NCBI RefSeq assembly: GCF_047948215.1
Contig: NC_134465.1
Span: forward strand, 53,825,841 to 53,889,840
Origin: Lycorma delicatula
Lineage: Eukaryota; Arthropoda; Insecta; Hemiptera; Fulgoridae
Reading direction: 5' to 3'
Length of the DNA stretch: 64,000 nt
Position 1 is the first letter of the stretch. Every line of letters begins with the position of its first letter. The notes under the pieces were generated by a model that was not told the origin of the DNA, did not search any database, and saw only the letters and a program-made list of their open reading frames with translations. The position numbers and the translations under genes were made by a program. Below, in pieces: positions 10,601 through 21,174 of the stretch.

Positions 10601-13488
10601 ACTCTATTAGTGATGGATAGAAGCATTTGTTATTCAGCAGTGTTATGAGCTGTATAAATACCGTGTTTAGGCTCCAATTGCACCAATACTATATCTGGTA
10701 CTGCATAAAAGTGATGGTAAAGTTTACTAATTCTTAGGACCTGTACCACAGAGAAGGGAATTCTAGGATAGATAGGACTTCTCACTGTAAATGCTTGTAT
10801 AGAATGTTCGTAACCAGTAACGCAGCCAACATGTTAAATGGTAGATGTCTGATCCATTAGCAATGTTAACTTGTATGAAAAATTGAGCACATATATTTTT
10901 TTCATATGAAGTTTTATTTGAAAATTGAATTTCTCTACTCAATTTGAAGCTTGATTTTACTATTTCTAATTTTTATCCCTTCTAGTCCTGCTGAACTAGC
11001 CTTCTTAATATCATCCCAACTGATGTCTGTCTGCCCTTCTACTTATCCAGCAGGGTTAGAACTCTCAATTCCAACTCCTTGATTTACTTCTTTTTCCCAG
11101 TCACTGTGACTTAGCTGGAAGTAAGCTTGACTTACATTCGTAACTTACATTCCTAAAGATATTCAGAGCTGTCAATTTGTCCCAGCAGTATATCATCCCA
11201 TTCGATATTTGCTGGCTCTAGCAACTTCTTGATTAATTATTAGTATAACTTTTGGAGCATTTTTGTAATCATGCTTATTTGATGTTAAAAGTACAGTTCA
11301 TCTGCATATACCAAGGGTGAAGATATGTATTAGTAGTAGTTATACTTCTCTTTGTTCTTTTAACTACTTGGTTTAATAAGTATAATATAATAATAACAGT
11401 GGGCTTAGACTATCACCTTGTTTTACTCCTTTTGATCGCTCAAACTTCTTAGAGCAGCTTCTTCCAATTCTTATTCATCCTACATTCCGATGTAAAAAAT
11501 TAAACTAATGAGTGGTATAATGTCTGTATTTTTCTAAATGCCATCTGTAATTGTTGCCTATGCACTGTTAAAAGTTGATCTAAATCTAAAAAATGTATAC
11601 CTCACATTTCCAATGCAACACGTATGAAATTTATTATAGACTAAATTTGATAAAAACATATTAAATAAATTTGGCTTTATACTATACAGGTTTTTAACAT
11701 TTCTAAAATTTTCAAGTGGCATTAAGTTAACAATGTGCTTCCACCACTTGTAAACACTACTGAGAATGAGAATGGAACTGCATTATAGTCCTAGAAAAAT
11801 CTTATTAAATTTTTTTAAATAAAAATTTAACTTAACATAGCTTGTTATTCTTTAAATAATGTTTACAGGATAATGAAGATCCTAACGATGTTACTTTGGA
11901 AGTAAGCTTTGAAATGTATAATTCACTGTTTACACTTCCTGTGCTATATACATCTGGAGACAATTTACAAGGTAAATTCCCAAATAAATAATACACATTT
12001 GAAAAAAAATTAGAATATTTATATATTATTTAACTTTATTGGTAATTTATAACGTGAGATCAAGAATCCCCCTGAAATCATTGCAAGAAAATTTATCCCA
12101 GATAAAGCAAGCTCTTTATATTAGAGGCTGTTCTATACATGTTCATTTTAGTGGGACCAATCAACCTAATTTCTCTTTACAAAATTTTGCCATAAATTCT
12201 AAATTTCTGAAAGATTTTTACAATTTCCCAGTCTTGTTTCTAATTGTCTTGCTTCTCCTAAACAAGATAATGTATCTCCTGTTATTGTCATACAGAGTAA
12301 GTCAAAAGTATGGAAACCCCTCAACAACTTTAAAACTGTTAATACTTTCAGGATAAGGTAATTGGTCAACTACTTTACCTTTTTGGTGAGAAATAAAATT
12401 TAACCCCTTTGTGAGGGGATGTCCCAGGGGTACAGTCACTAAACCAACTTTTTATTTATATAATTTTTCTTGTCTTGAGTGACCTTTAAAATGAAGTATC
12501 ACACAAAGGGTATTACCATTTAAAATATCTGAGTAACAATCCCTGGACCACAAGATGGGGTTGAAATTCTATCTCTCGTTAAAAGGTAAAGTAATTGACA
12601 GATACCTTATCCTGAAAGATACACTATTCTATATAGAATGGTTTTAATGTTGTTTTGAAGTTGTTAAAGTTGATTATTAATATGATCATCTATTTTGAGA
12701 GGTCTTAGTTGACTGGTAAGTTAGAGGTACGAGAAATAGATGAAATTTGCATATCTGAGTCAGTCATATGAGTGAACTTTAAAAAAAAAATCAATCTATG
12801 CTTAGTTAGCATGCATTTAAATAGCAGTAAAGACATAAATAACAATTTTGTATGATCTGATCTGCTAAATTAGTTATAATCCTGTCATGAGGTAAAAAAC
12901 TTCTACATAACTGTTCATTATCTACAGATTGTTCATAAAATTATTTAGCACAGTAGAGAATGGAAGTTTTATAGAAAAAAGTTTTATACAAATAATTTAT
13001 TTAAAAACATTGATGATTGTGTATTTAGTTTTGAAAGCATTTAATTTTTTTTCCTATCGCGTTATTGTACTTTATAAAATTTACTAATAAAAAAAAAAAA
13101 AAAATTAAATATCTATGTTTCAGTGACCAGAAAAATGACAAATTTAGATTCAAATTGGTATGATGTAAATGAATTAAAACATCAAATATTGACTCTCAGC
13201 TGTAAGATGAAACAGAAAAACACTGGCTTGAATGAAAATGAAATTATTGATGATTCAACAAAAATGGTAAAGGTTCTTAAAAAGAGTATAGAAAATACAG
13301 AATTAAAACCAAAATTTAGTAGCAATTCTGCAGGTGATATAACAGAAGCTAAAAAGAAAAATAAAACTAAAGTTAGCAGTGGTATTAATATTTCTTGGGC
13401 ACAGATAGAAAAACGATTACCATTTTGGCAAAATATAATTGCAGACATTTTACAAAAATTACAAGATATTGTTACAAGAAGACGATAA
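7690..13488 (+). CDS. Multi-exon host gene of unknown function (at least four coding exons, 3' end complete)
   Basis: Four exons join with perfect phase agreement. 7690-7765 follows TTTCCAG and precedes GTATTT. 10120-10244 follows a poly-T tract ending CAACAG and precedes GTACTA. 11869-11971 follows TTTACAG and precedes GTAAAT. 13124-13488 follows GTTTCAG and ends in TAA. The junction codons are completed across introns (phases 1, 0, 1). The visible C-terminal product is about 223 residues: a segment with SASRMIIHNSWMCMNP, an acidic stretch with LEDVKQCG and NEDPNDVTLEV, a lysine-rich low-complexity region, and the end WAQIEKRLPFWQNI...TRRR. The 5' exons are upstream or unrecognised, with a weak candidate at 6520-6634. 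AATAAA lies at 13491 and 13700. I do not recognise the family. No signal peptide, transmembrane helix or catalytic motif is visible in this part. The coding inference is strong because several independent splice sites agree; function is unassigned. Confidence 0.8.
8930..10050 (+). pseudogene. Decayed mariner transposase (DD34D type) in a host-gene intron
   Basis: Pieces of a mariner transposase can be followed in order but in shifting frames. They comprise a helix-turn-helix-like segment with LRRPTDHN (about 9060-9110), a stretch resembling the catalytic start (ILTCDEIWIHYYKPE, about 9455-9500), SAGK and FIDYLE text, and a 94-residue open piece at 9640-9924. That piece carries the second catalytic block LLHDNVQPHTA and a degraded third block NPDLASLDFHLF. 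Several stops and frameshifts separate the pieces, so it is not functional. A 144-bp-arm inverted duplication (9131-9435) has been created inside it. Family placement is from the motif order of classical mariner elements. Confidence 0.8.
9131..9435. repeat. Long hairpin: 144-bp inverted duplication inside the mariner relic
   Basis: The left arm 9131-9274 is the reverse complement of 9292-9435, with only about two mismatches by eye and a loop of 17 bases. The arms contain mariner coding sequence, so one arm is an inverted copy of part of the relic. It is not a mobile-element terminus. A transcript of the intron could fold into a 144-bp duplex. Confidence 0.9.
10250..11860. other. Host-gene intron, no further feature seen
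   Basis: The intron between the exons ending at 10244 and starting at 11869. The text around 10980-11500 may be a very degraded retrotransposon on the minus strand, but I could not establish a frame. Nothing else is recognised. Confidence 0.4.
12290..12670. mobile_element. MITE-like foldback element in the last intron of the host gene
   Basis: The left end reads TACAGAGTAAGTCAAAAGTA. CTTTCAGGATAAGGTA (about 12347-12362) and the following TACTTTACCTTTT are mirrored as reverse complements around 12585-12620. Complementarity then continues outward with mismatches (AACAACTTTAAAAC against its partner near 12650). It is non-coding and about 380 bp. The outer boundaries are approximate. The left terminus resembles Tc1/mariner-type MITEs, but that placement is inference. 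Confidence 0.5.
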
Positions 13489-14350
13489 CAAATAAATTAC
13501 TTTAAACAATTGAAATTAAAAATATGAAAAAACTGTTGAGCCAGTTTTTGTTATATTATATATATTGTTCTTCTTAAATAATAGTTTTATGTTTTTGCAA
13601 ATTGTTTCTCTGGTTTTTAATATACTATTAATGAAAAGTATTGTATTTTATTTTATTATGCTCATGTAAATTTGTATTTTGTATTTTGACTAAATTTAAA
13701 ATAAATTGGTTTAACAGATAAAATATGACTTGTTTGTTGAATATAGTTTGCGCAATAAAATGGAAACAAAAGTTCTGTTGTTGAATTTAATAAACCGGAA
13801 TATTTCAATGTTTAACATCAGTTTTTATTAACTGTACATAGTTTTTGTATCACTTATAATGGTGACCTGATAAACATCCCTCTGTCTCCATTTTTCTCTA
13901 TTCCCAACTAAATGTTTGAGTTCCTGAGAACTCCCATTTTCTTTTAGATCTATAATTTTAACTGTTTTTTGGTCCTATTTTCTGAACAACTTCTACAAAT
14001 ACTGGTACTATTAAACAGTATTAATACAGTACCAATTAAACTTCTATTTTTATTCATCACTTCATTTTTCACGTTGTTCATTTAATTTTTTCCAAGTATT
14101 TTAGTTTTATCTTAATTTAATTTTCCTAGCATTAATTTTCATACTATTTTTATCAAAAAAGCTACTAATTTTGTTGAATATCTTGTGATGCATCTCCTAC
14201 AAACACCATATTTTAATGGTACAGAGGAATAACATGGATCTTAAAATGATTTTAAATAAAAATAGTAAAACACTATTATCTGTAAATCTTGTAAAACTAA
14301 TTTTTTCTTTTCCTGTTAAATAAGACTGAATATGTATGATGAAGACAAGC
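13489..14350. other. 3' flank of the host gene, no further gene
   Basis: Contains the polyadenylation signals AATAAA at 13491 and 13700, which plausibly end the transcript. The rest is AT-rich with no recognised feature. Confidence 0.5.
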
Positions 14351-14780
14351 AATTGCGTATTTGTAAACATTGGTGCACAGTTTTACTTCTCATATTAAGT
14401 ATATGCAAAATTGTTTGATGGTTAGGATCAGCATTAACTTAGTAATGCCAAATATTCCTAGCTTACATCAGTGCCAAACTATTCTGACTGAATAGATAAT
14501 CTGGTTGACACGTACACAGTATGTAATAAAAGTGTTAAACTTAAATTAATGTTTAGAGTAAATTGGTACCACCAATTTACTCTTCAATTTAAGTTTAACA
14601 CTTTTATTACATACTGTACGTGTCAACCAGATTATCTATTCAGTCAGAATAGTTTGGCACTGATGTAAGCTAGGAATATTTGGCATTACTAAGTTAATGC
14701 TGATCCTAACCATCAAACAATTTTGCATATACTTAATATGAGAAGTAAAACTGTGCACCAATGTTTACAAATACGCAATT
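14351..14780. repeat. Near-perfect giant hairpin (arms 217 and 210 bp, 3-bp loop)
   Basis: The left arm 14351-14567 and right arm 14571-14780 are reverse complements. They differ only by a 2-bp indel (ACACGTACACAG against ACACGTACAG) and a small block difference close to the centre. The loop is only ACC. The arms contain no coding sequence I recognise and no repeated terminal motif. Near-identity implies a recent inverted duplication or ongoing gene conversion. Confidence 0.95.
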
Positions 14781-14840
14781 AATTGTATTCAAATAGCAAT
14801 GATATAAACAGGAATTATACACAATGAATTTTTATTACAG

Positions 14841-14945
14841 GAAATTCTCTTGGCACTGTTTTCCTCTTAAGATGCCTGAACACATTTCAACATATTTGAA
14901 AATACAACCTGAAGCACCAAAGAAGTTACTGAATCTACAAATGTA
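14841..14945 (+). other. Weak terminal-exon candidate
   Basis: After a TTTTTATTACAG acceptor the sequence is open for 34 codons (beginning KFSWHCFPLKMPEH) to a TAG stop. There is no partner exon in phase within view and no recognised homology, so this may be chance. Confidence 0.15.
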
Positions 14946-15539
14946 GCTATGTTTTTTTCAGTTCTTCCAGGATATGAAAATTGTACTTTGAAATTGATCG
15001 TTTCATTGTTCCCTATGTATCATTTTCTCTCTTTTTTTTCAGTTATAAAATCCAAATACTACCAGCAATATTGAGCACGTTATGAAAATCATTATTGTGT
15101 AAATGATGGACTGCAGTTATTTTGTACAGTTGTAGTTCTAAATGTTTAGTCAATGTTCTGAACATGTTACACGCTTTCAGATTTCTGTTTGTTATACAGT
15201 TTTTTTGATATTTTTTTGAATTTTGAGCTATCCAATTAGAAATGCAATCCAGCTATATATAGAATCTATATTAGCTTCTGCCAGAATATATTGTCTTCTA
15301 GACTTGGGTATGTTTTTTGTAAGATCCACTTCTCGGAACTTTAAGCTTTGCACTGCAGTTTGATCGTTAACATCATTGGACATTTTTGATAAACAAACAT
15401 ATCCTTCATGAATTCTGTATTCTCACCACAAAAAAAAAAACATAATTTCTACCAAATATTTTAGCTTTGTTACACAAAGCCAAATTTATGTGAATAGAGC
15501 TCATGTGGAAGCATAACTGAAGATGTGTATGTACAGGTA

Positions 15540-16000
15540 CATTATCTTTATGAAAGAACATTTATTTCTTTTTGGCCAGATGTGGATGTTTAGCCCAAGT
15601 AGCACTCTTCAATTGGTCCAATAGTGAATTGTAATACTCCCTGGTGATGGTCCTGGCTTTTCCAGGTAATCTTATGAGCACCATACTATGAGAATCCCAC
15701 AAAAAACCATAGCCATGACTTTTCTTGGAGATAAAACCATTTTCTTTGTCTTTGATGCACTGTTTGGACTCTGGTGTGTAATGGTGAACCATACTCATAA
15801 AATGTTGAAGAAATTCAGCATCATCACATTTAAATTAGTCATCCTTGAGAAGTGTTCAGTCAAATGAATTTTTGATTGAATGTTAACAAAGGTAGCAGCA
15901 ACAACCATCAAATGGAAATCTTTTTCATATTTAATGCTTGTTTATATACAGTTACTTCAAACTTGCTTACCTATTACAATCAATGATCATTTAGTCAGTC
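15540..16000 (-). pseudogene. Decayed mariner transposase fragment
   Basis: On the minus strand 15562-15798 is open and reads MSMVHHYTPESKQ followed by GYGFLWDSHSMVLI and YYNSLLDQLK. This is the order seen in mariner transposases between the first and second catalytic aspartates. Upstream text to about 15850 continues with mariner-like residues in another frame. The catalytic Asp blocks themselves are missing or degraded. It is a short non-functional remnant, distinct from the relic at 8930-10050. Confidence 0.75.
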
Positions 16001-16740
16001 GTAATTGCCTTTTGGATATCCCAATTGTTCATTTTGAATGGATGTATGCCCAAATTTAAATACAGCAGCCCACTCTTACATCAAAAATGAAAAAGAAGAT
16101 TTATGTCCATCTGTATTAAAACTTTTAAATCAGAGTTCTTTATAACAACTTGAACTTCAATTTCATCTATTTTTCAAAAAATATCAAAACTTGTTTTTTT
16201 ACTAGATTACCACAAACAAGTAACTAAATGTGTCTGAAAGTTTGTTATACCAAATCTAAAGAATCATGCTTGACAAATATCATGTTTATCAATGATGTTT
16301 CATAAATACCATTTCTGTCAGACCACGAACTTTTTATAAGACCCTGGCACAACTTTTTTTAATATTGTAGTACATGTGAACAACAGGGCATTTCCATCTC
16401 TGAATGGGAAGAACAGGCTCTGTCATCAGTAATTATATTGTAATTTTTTGTGTTAAGTTGGTCATGCTGTTACAACTATAAAAGAATATTTATTGCAGAT
16501 CAGTCAATTTTTTTTTTTACTATTAGAATTAATTTTTTTTTTCTGAATATGTATTAACAAATGGGAAGTGGATTGTAAGATGAACCCTGCCACCCATTTA
16601 AAAAAAAAACAAAAAACTGTTCATTATTAGAAATAAGAATTATTTTAAGAGAAACAAGATTCTTACTGAAGTAAGCAGAAGGATACAATTGTGGGAAAAC
16701 TATGTTTAAATTCTTGTAATATTGAAAAAAAAATAGGATA
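16001..16740. other. Non-coding AT-rich DNA
   Basis: I saw no protein-coding signal, RNA gene or structured repeat in this stretch. Confidence 0.5.
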
Positions 16741-16742
16741 GA

Positions 16743-16972
16743 CCAGTGGTTCCCAACCTTTTTTTATTCTTGATGCCCTTGCTGAATCCAGATTTTCCTA
16801 AGGAGCCTTTCTCAAATTCTAATAAACACACATTTCAAAATAGATACAGATCTCACATTCTATGACATTGAATTGAAAATGGAAATAAAATTATGAAAAT
16901 TGTGTAATATTTGGGGGCATCCCTGTCTCCATCACACCTAGGTGTATATTTTGGGTACAACTACTGGTCTAG
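16743..16972. mobile_element. Short non-autonomous hAT-like element
   Basis: Begins CCAGTGGTTCCCAACCTTTTT, a typical hAT end, and finishes GTACAACTACTGG, whose reverse complement CCAGTAGTTGTAC is an imperfect match. The interior is non-coding. An 8-bp target duplication expected for hAT was not convincingly present. Confidence 0.45.
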
Positions 16973-17030
16973 GCTATAAATAAATAAAAACTGTTATAGG
17001 TATACTAGATTAACATAAATTTCATTTCAG

Positions 17031-17140
17031 AAAAAGTATGGATAAAAGAAGTAGATAGAAACATGATAAAAAGTAGATTATTGTCAGAAACAATATCTAA
17101 TTCAAAAAGTAGCATAACAATGATTTCATCAACTCATTGA
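17031..17140 (+). CDS. Candidate (alternative) terminal coding exon
   Basis: A good acceptor (TAAATTTCATTTCAG) is followed by 35 open codons in the frame beginning KVWIKEVDRNMIKSRLL, ending in TGA at 17138-17140. The exon needs one base from an upstream exon, which is the phase left by the exon ending at 11971. It could therefore serve as an alternative last exon to 13124-13488. It could equally be the end of a different gene, or fortuitous. The codons look protein-like, but no homology is recognised. Confidence 0.35.
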
Positions 17141-17144
17141 GTTT

Positions 17145-18319
17145 GATTCTTGTTTGAACTTGTATGTAAAAACTAAAGAAAAATCCTTTAGAACAAATTA
17201 AAATCTGTCTGGCTTATGCCCTGGAACAAGCCAGGAAAGTTTTGATGCAGAATGAATATTAATTAATGTCACAGATTTACAAAATGGAAAAAATCTTTAG
17301 AAATCTTTATATTGGATTAAAACATGAAAAGATAGGAAAGCTAATAAAGATATAGAGGCTTGTAAGGTGTGACATTAAGGAAAGTGTTAATACAAATTGA
17401 TATAACCTCCAGCATTATCTTTAGAAAATAAAAATGGAAAGCACATTGTATTATAATTCATAAGATTTTAAAAATATTTAATCTATAAAATTTTTAAATG
17501 AAAATTCAAACAAAATGAAATTTAATCATTTTATTAAAAAAACTTTATGTTAAATACTGTAATGAAGATCATCTGCTTCTACAGAACTGTTAAAAACATT
17601 AACACTGTTCTAATATTATTGGAAGGACTGCCAATGTTGGTAAAAGTAAAAAAAGAAATTGAATTTATTGCCAATATGTTGTGGCATCTTTCCTGCGTAA
17701 TTTCATATAATTACTTTCTTTGTACGTTGGAAATTAATAAAGTTATTAATATCTTGAGATAATAATGTCAGTTTCAAAAATTCAAGTCTGTTGTCTGGTA
17801 ACTATGTTTTGATGTAATAGCTAGATAACATATTGCATAAATATATGATTTTATTATGTATACCAGAACGCAGCTCTTTTCTGCTTCATATGTTACAATT
17901 TAAATTATTAAAACCCCCAACTGGTGTTGTTTTGTTGATTATGAATGTCTATTTTTATTTGCGTTTTATTGCTAGTGTGTTTAGTGTTTTGTCATAGTAA
18001 TGTCTAGACAAAAACATCTTATAAATGCAAAGGAGCCTTTCATGGCAATAGATTTACGAGGAAAGAAAAATTAAATGTAGAAACTTGATTTTTTTTTGTG
18101 AGTGTTCCTTACTGTATTGTTGAATTGTTGGACCTAGAATCATTCTTGTACTAGCTTTTAATTTAAAGTTTAAAAAAATAAATAATTGAAAAAATGACTT
18201 TTTTCGAGCATTTTAAAAACTATTAAAATTTTTCTTTTTGTTCAATTCTAATAATTTTGATTCCAGACGTTAAGGAAATGTCACATGTATCATGTTACAT
18301 GTAGCTTCTATGGTTTGTT
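17145..18319. other. Non-coding AT-rich DNA
   Basis: The 71-residue open frame at 17547-17762 shows no recognisable motif. I see no other feature. Confidence 0.45.
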
Positions 18320-18333
18320 AGAAAAATGTACCT

Positions 18334-18625
18334 TTCTTCTTTCTTTTCCTGTTTAGCCTCTGGGAATTACCGTTTAGGTATTACTTGAGAGGATGATATG
18401 TGTGAGTGTAAATGAAATGTAGTCTTGTACTGCCTCAGTTCAACCATTCCTGAGATGTGTGGTTAATTGAAACCCAATCACCAAAGAACACGATATCCAC
18501 AATCTAGTACTCAAATCCATATAAAAATAACTGCCTCTACTAGGACTTGAATGCAGGAACTCTCAACTTCCAAATCAGCTAATTTGGGAAGACACGTTCA
18601 CAACCAGACCAACCCGGTGGGTTAG
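18334..18625 (-). mobile_element. tRNA-derived SINE, full length with target duplication
   Basis: A copy of the SINE family seen at 55092-55371, 37179-37472 and 37955-39576. On the minus strand it starts with a CCCACCGGGTTGG-like head, then a tRNA-like promoter region, the conserved TTAACCACACATCTCAGGAA body, and an AGGCTAAACAGGAAAAG tail. A perfect 14-bp direct repeat, AGAAAAATGTACCT, flanks it at 18320-18333 and 18626-18639. Both ends are therefore real. The internal tRNA-like promoter is degraded in this copy. Confidence 0.9.
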
Positions 18626-19059
18626 AGAAAAATGTACCTAAAAATAGTAAATTTAACATGGCTGAGATAAGGCAGCCCTGCTCCCCTTAATTATGTTCTA
18701 AGAGAAACATATTTTATTAATAACTAAAGCAAAATAAAATGATTTGAAATGTTAGGTACCCTTAACAGAAATCTTTGTTTTTTCAGATATATATATATAT
18801 ATTTTTTTTTTAATAAAATTTGATTTAAAACATAATTAAAAGTATTAACACTGCTGTTTTAATATTTTTAATTATGTTTTAAGATAAGTACATTTTTTAT
18901 TAATAATAATTGAAACAAATGTAATGAACTGAAATAATCTACTGCTTACATTATCTATTATTATTTAATATTTTGGTATTACATTTGATTTTTAATATTG
19001 GTAGTAACAATAAATAATTAATACATTTATTTATACCTCTAAAAATAATTTGTAGAATG

Positions 19060-19700
19060 ATTAACTATATAGAAAACAACATTGAATTAAATTTAATGGT
19101 AGAACATGGAGTACTATAGGGAAATGCACTTAGTTCCTTATTTTCTTATTTTTTATTAAATATCTGCCCTAAAATTCTGAAACATCCATTGCTACCCTTT
19201 GCAGATGAGTTTACCTTCATTTGAAGATAATTATATAAAAGGGATTGAAAATTCTATGATAATGGTTCAAACGATTATTCACAGGACTAAATGTCTATTT
19301 ATTTAATCTCAAAAATTGTATACAGTGGAAAAAAACCATTGCATTGTGTTCTTCTCCAATAAATCTAACATTGCTGCTAATGTTCCTGTTAATGATATTA
19401 GTATATTTATTGCCCACAAAATGAAATTTCTGAATGTTTTATTAGATGAGAAATTCTTGAGGGATGATCAAATTGATTTCATTTGTAACAAAATCAAACG
19501 CTAAGTTACAATCATTATTAAATTAAACTTGCATATATTCTCTTCTTAATTAGAATAATATCACCTCTTTTGAACCTCAAAAGGTCCAGACCATGTTTTC
19601 AAAATACAAATACAGATCATTGTTTGTCCCTTTTAAGCAGATCAATATTTAGAATATTAAAAATCTTACTTATACTTGCATTTAACAAGAGATAAATATT
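19060..19700 (+). pseudogene. Degenerate non-LTR reverse-transcriptase relic
   Basis: Decayed RT blocks in order: around 19100-19150 a VPQG-like motif followed by hydrophobic residues, around 19195-19215 a PLLPFADEFTFI block matching the catalytic YADD region, and at 19316-19504 a 62-residue open piece with CIVFFSNKSN and FLNVLLDEKF, matching the KTxxxxFS and KFLGVxLD blocks. Stops interrupt every part. It is old and non-functional. The clade is uncertain. Confidence 0.65.
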
Positions 19701-19784
19701 AAAAAACATGACTGTTAAAAAAAAACATTGCTGGCAAACATTGCTCTTCTTGTTCTGGTTTGGTTCCATTGTAATTTTATATTA

Positions 19785-20506
19785 TACTAGCAAATACCCC
19801 ATTTAAAGTTTGAAAATCGAAAGATTGGTTGCGAAGATGTAACAACATTTCTGAATAACTGTGATCTGTTAGATGGATAGTGTACTTGATGTGTGCTTAA
19901 GTTAGCCTTTAACCTACTAACAAATACTCCTTTTGAATTTTGAAAATCAGATGATTGTTTTGCAGAGATATTAAAAGAGTACCCCATCGCACCTCCCAAA
20001 ACAATGGCCCAGGGGAACCCTGTTTGTTACCAGTTGATGGTGATGATTGGTCTAGCCTCGCACCAAGTACTCGCATCACCTCACCACTCTGGCTTCACTC
20101 ACAGTCCCCCATAGGAAGCTCATTATTTTTAAACACAAATCTTTATTAAACAGAAATTTTTTTAATTTGTTTAATATTATTTTAGTTTATTTAACGTAAA
20201 TTTAATTCTATTATTTTTGTAATATTATTCATTCTATTGATTCGAATCATTCAGTTCAAATCCAGCTCACACAGTATTAGAGGCTCACAGTTCACAGTTC
20301 ATTAGTTCAATTCCTTAAAGTTTGGGCTTCAACCGGCAAATCTCCACTACTAGTGTATGTCATTCCCAGTAATGTAAGGATTCCAACACGGGGTCATGCA
20401 TGAAAATCGGTTCAGCCATTCAGCTGCTATGGTGGAACAAATACATTCATACAAACATACATCCTAAATACATTACACCCCTTTTTGGGCAGTCATGTAA
20501 AAAGGA
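19785..20506 (+). repeat. Dispersed repeat beginning ACTAGCAAATACCCC and ending TTTTTGGGCAGTCATG
   Basis: Starts with an ACTAGC-type terminus and contains two diverged direct copies of a segment near 19790-19845 and 19917-19972. It ends with ACACCCCTTTTTGGGCAGTC and GTAAAAAGG, a 3' end common in insect dispersed repeats. A short GC-richer central part (19980-20110) is open on both strands but has no recognised motif. Family not identified. Confidence 0.4.
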
Positions 20507-20742
20507 CAGGTATTTCTAAAGACTGTTTTTATCTTTGCTAAAAAGGATAGTTATTCATTCTTTAATGAATGGCTATCCTTAAAATGAATGACTATCTTTA
20601 AAACTAGCAACCTGTATCAAACAAGATAACAGAACTTTTAGGAACACAATACTTAGCCTTGCAAGAAACTGTCTTATAATTTTTACATTAAAATTTTTAA
20701 CAAATTACTGAACCATTTAAAAAAATCTACCCACACTTTTTT

Positions 20743-21172
20743 TTTGTCTTCAGTCATTTGACTGGTTTGATGCAGCTCTCCAAGATTCCCTATCTAGTGC
20801 TAGTCGATTCATTTCGGTATACCCCCTACATCCTACATAACTAACAATTTGTTTTACAAATTCCAAACATGACCTGCCGACACAATTTTTTCCTTCTACC
20901 TGTTCCTCCAATATTAAAGCGACTATTCCAGGATGCCTTAATATGTGGCCTATAAGTCTGTCTCTTCATTTAGCTATATTTTTCCAAATGCTTCTTTCTT
21001 CATCTATTTGCTGTAACACCTCTTCATTTGTCACTTTATCCACCAATCTGATTTTTAACATTCTCCTATAGCACCACATTTCAAAAGCTTCTAATCTTTT
21101 CTTCTCAGATACTCCGATCGTCCAAGTTTCACTTCCATATAAAGCGACACTCCAAACATGTACTTTCATATA
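20743..21172 (-). pseudogene. 5'-truncated RTE-like retrotransposon copy
   Basis: The 3' end with its T-rich tail is at 20738-20750 and the truncation is at about 21172. The minus strand encodes the C-terminal region of the RT ORF, with the motif order VALYGSETWTIG, RLEAFEMWCYRRMLK and VTNEEVLQQIDEE, but with stops such as that before the ILRHPG block. It matches the copies at 27574 and 48895 along its whole length. No catalytic domain remains. Confidence 0.85.
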
Positions 21173-21174
21173 CG

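Noticed and set aside
12039..12356. 105-codon plus-strand ORF
   Set aside because: It lies in the intron between two confirmed exons and its end runs into a MITE terminus.
13182..13448. Minus-strand 88-codon ORF
   Set aside because: It is the antisense shadow of the last host-gene exon, which has stronger splice and phase support.
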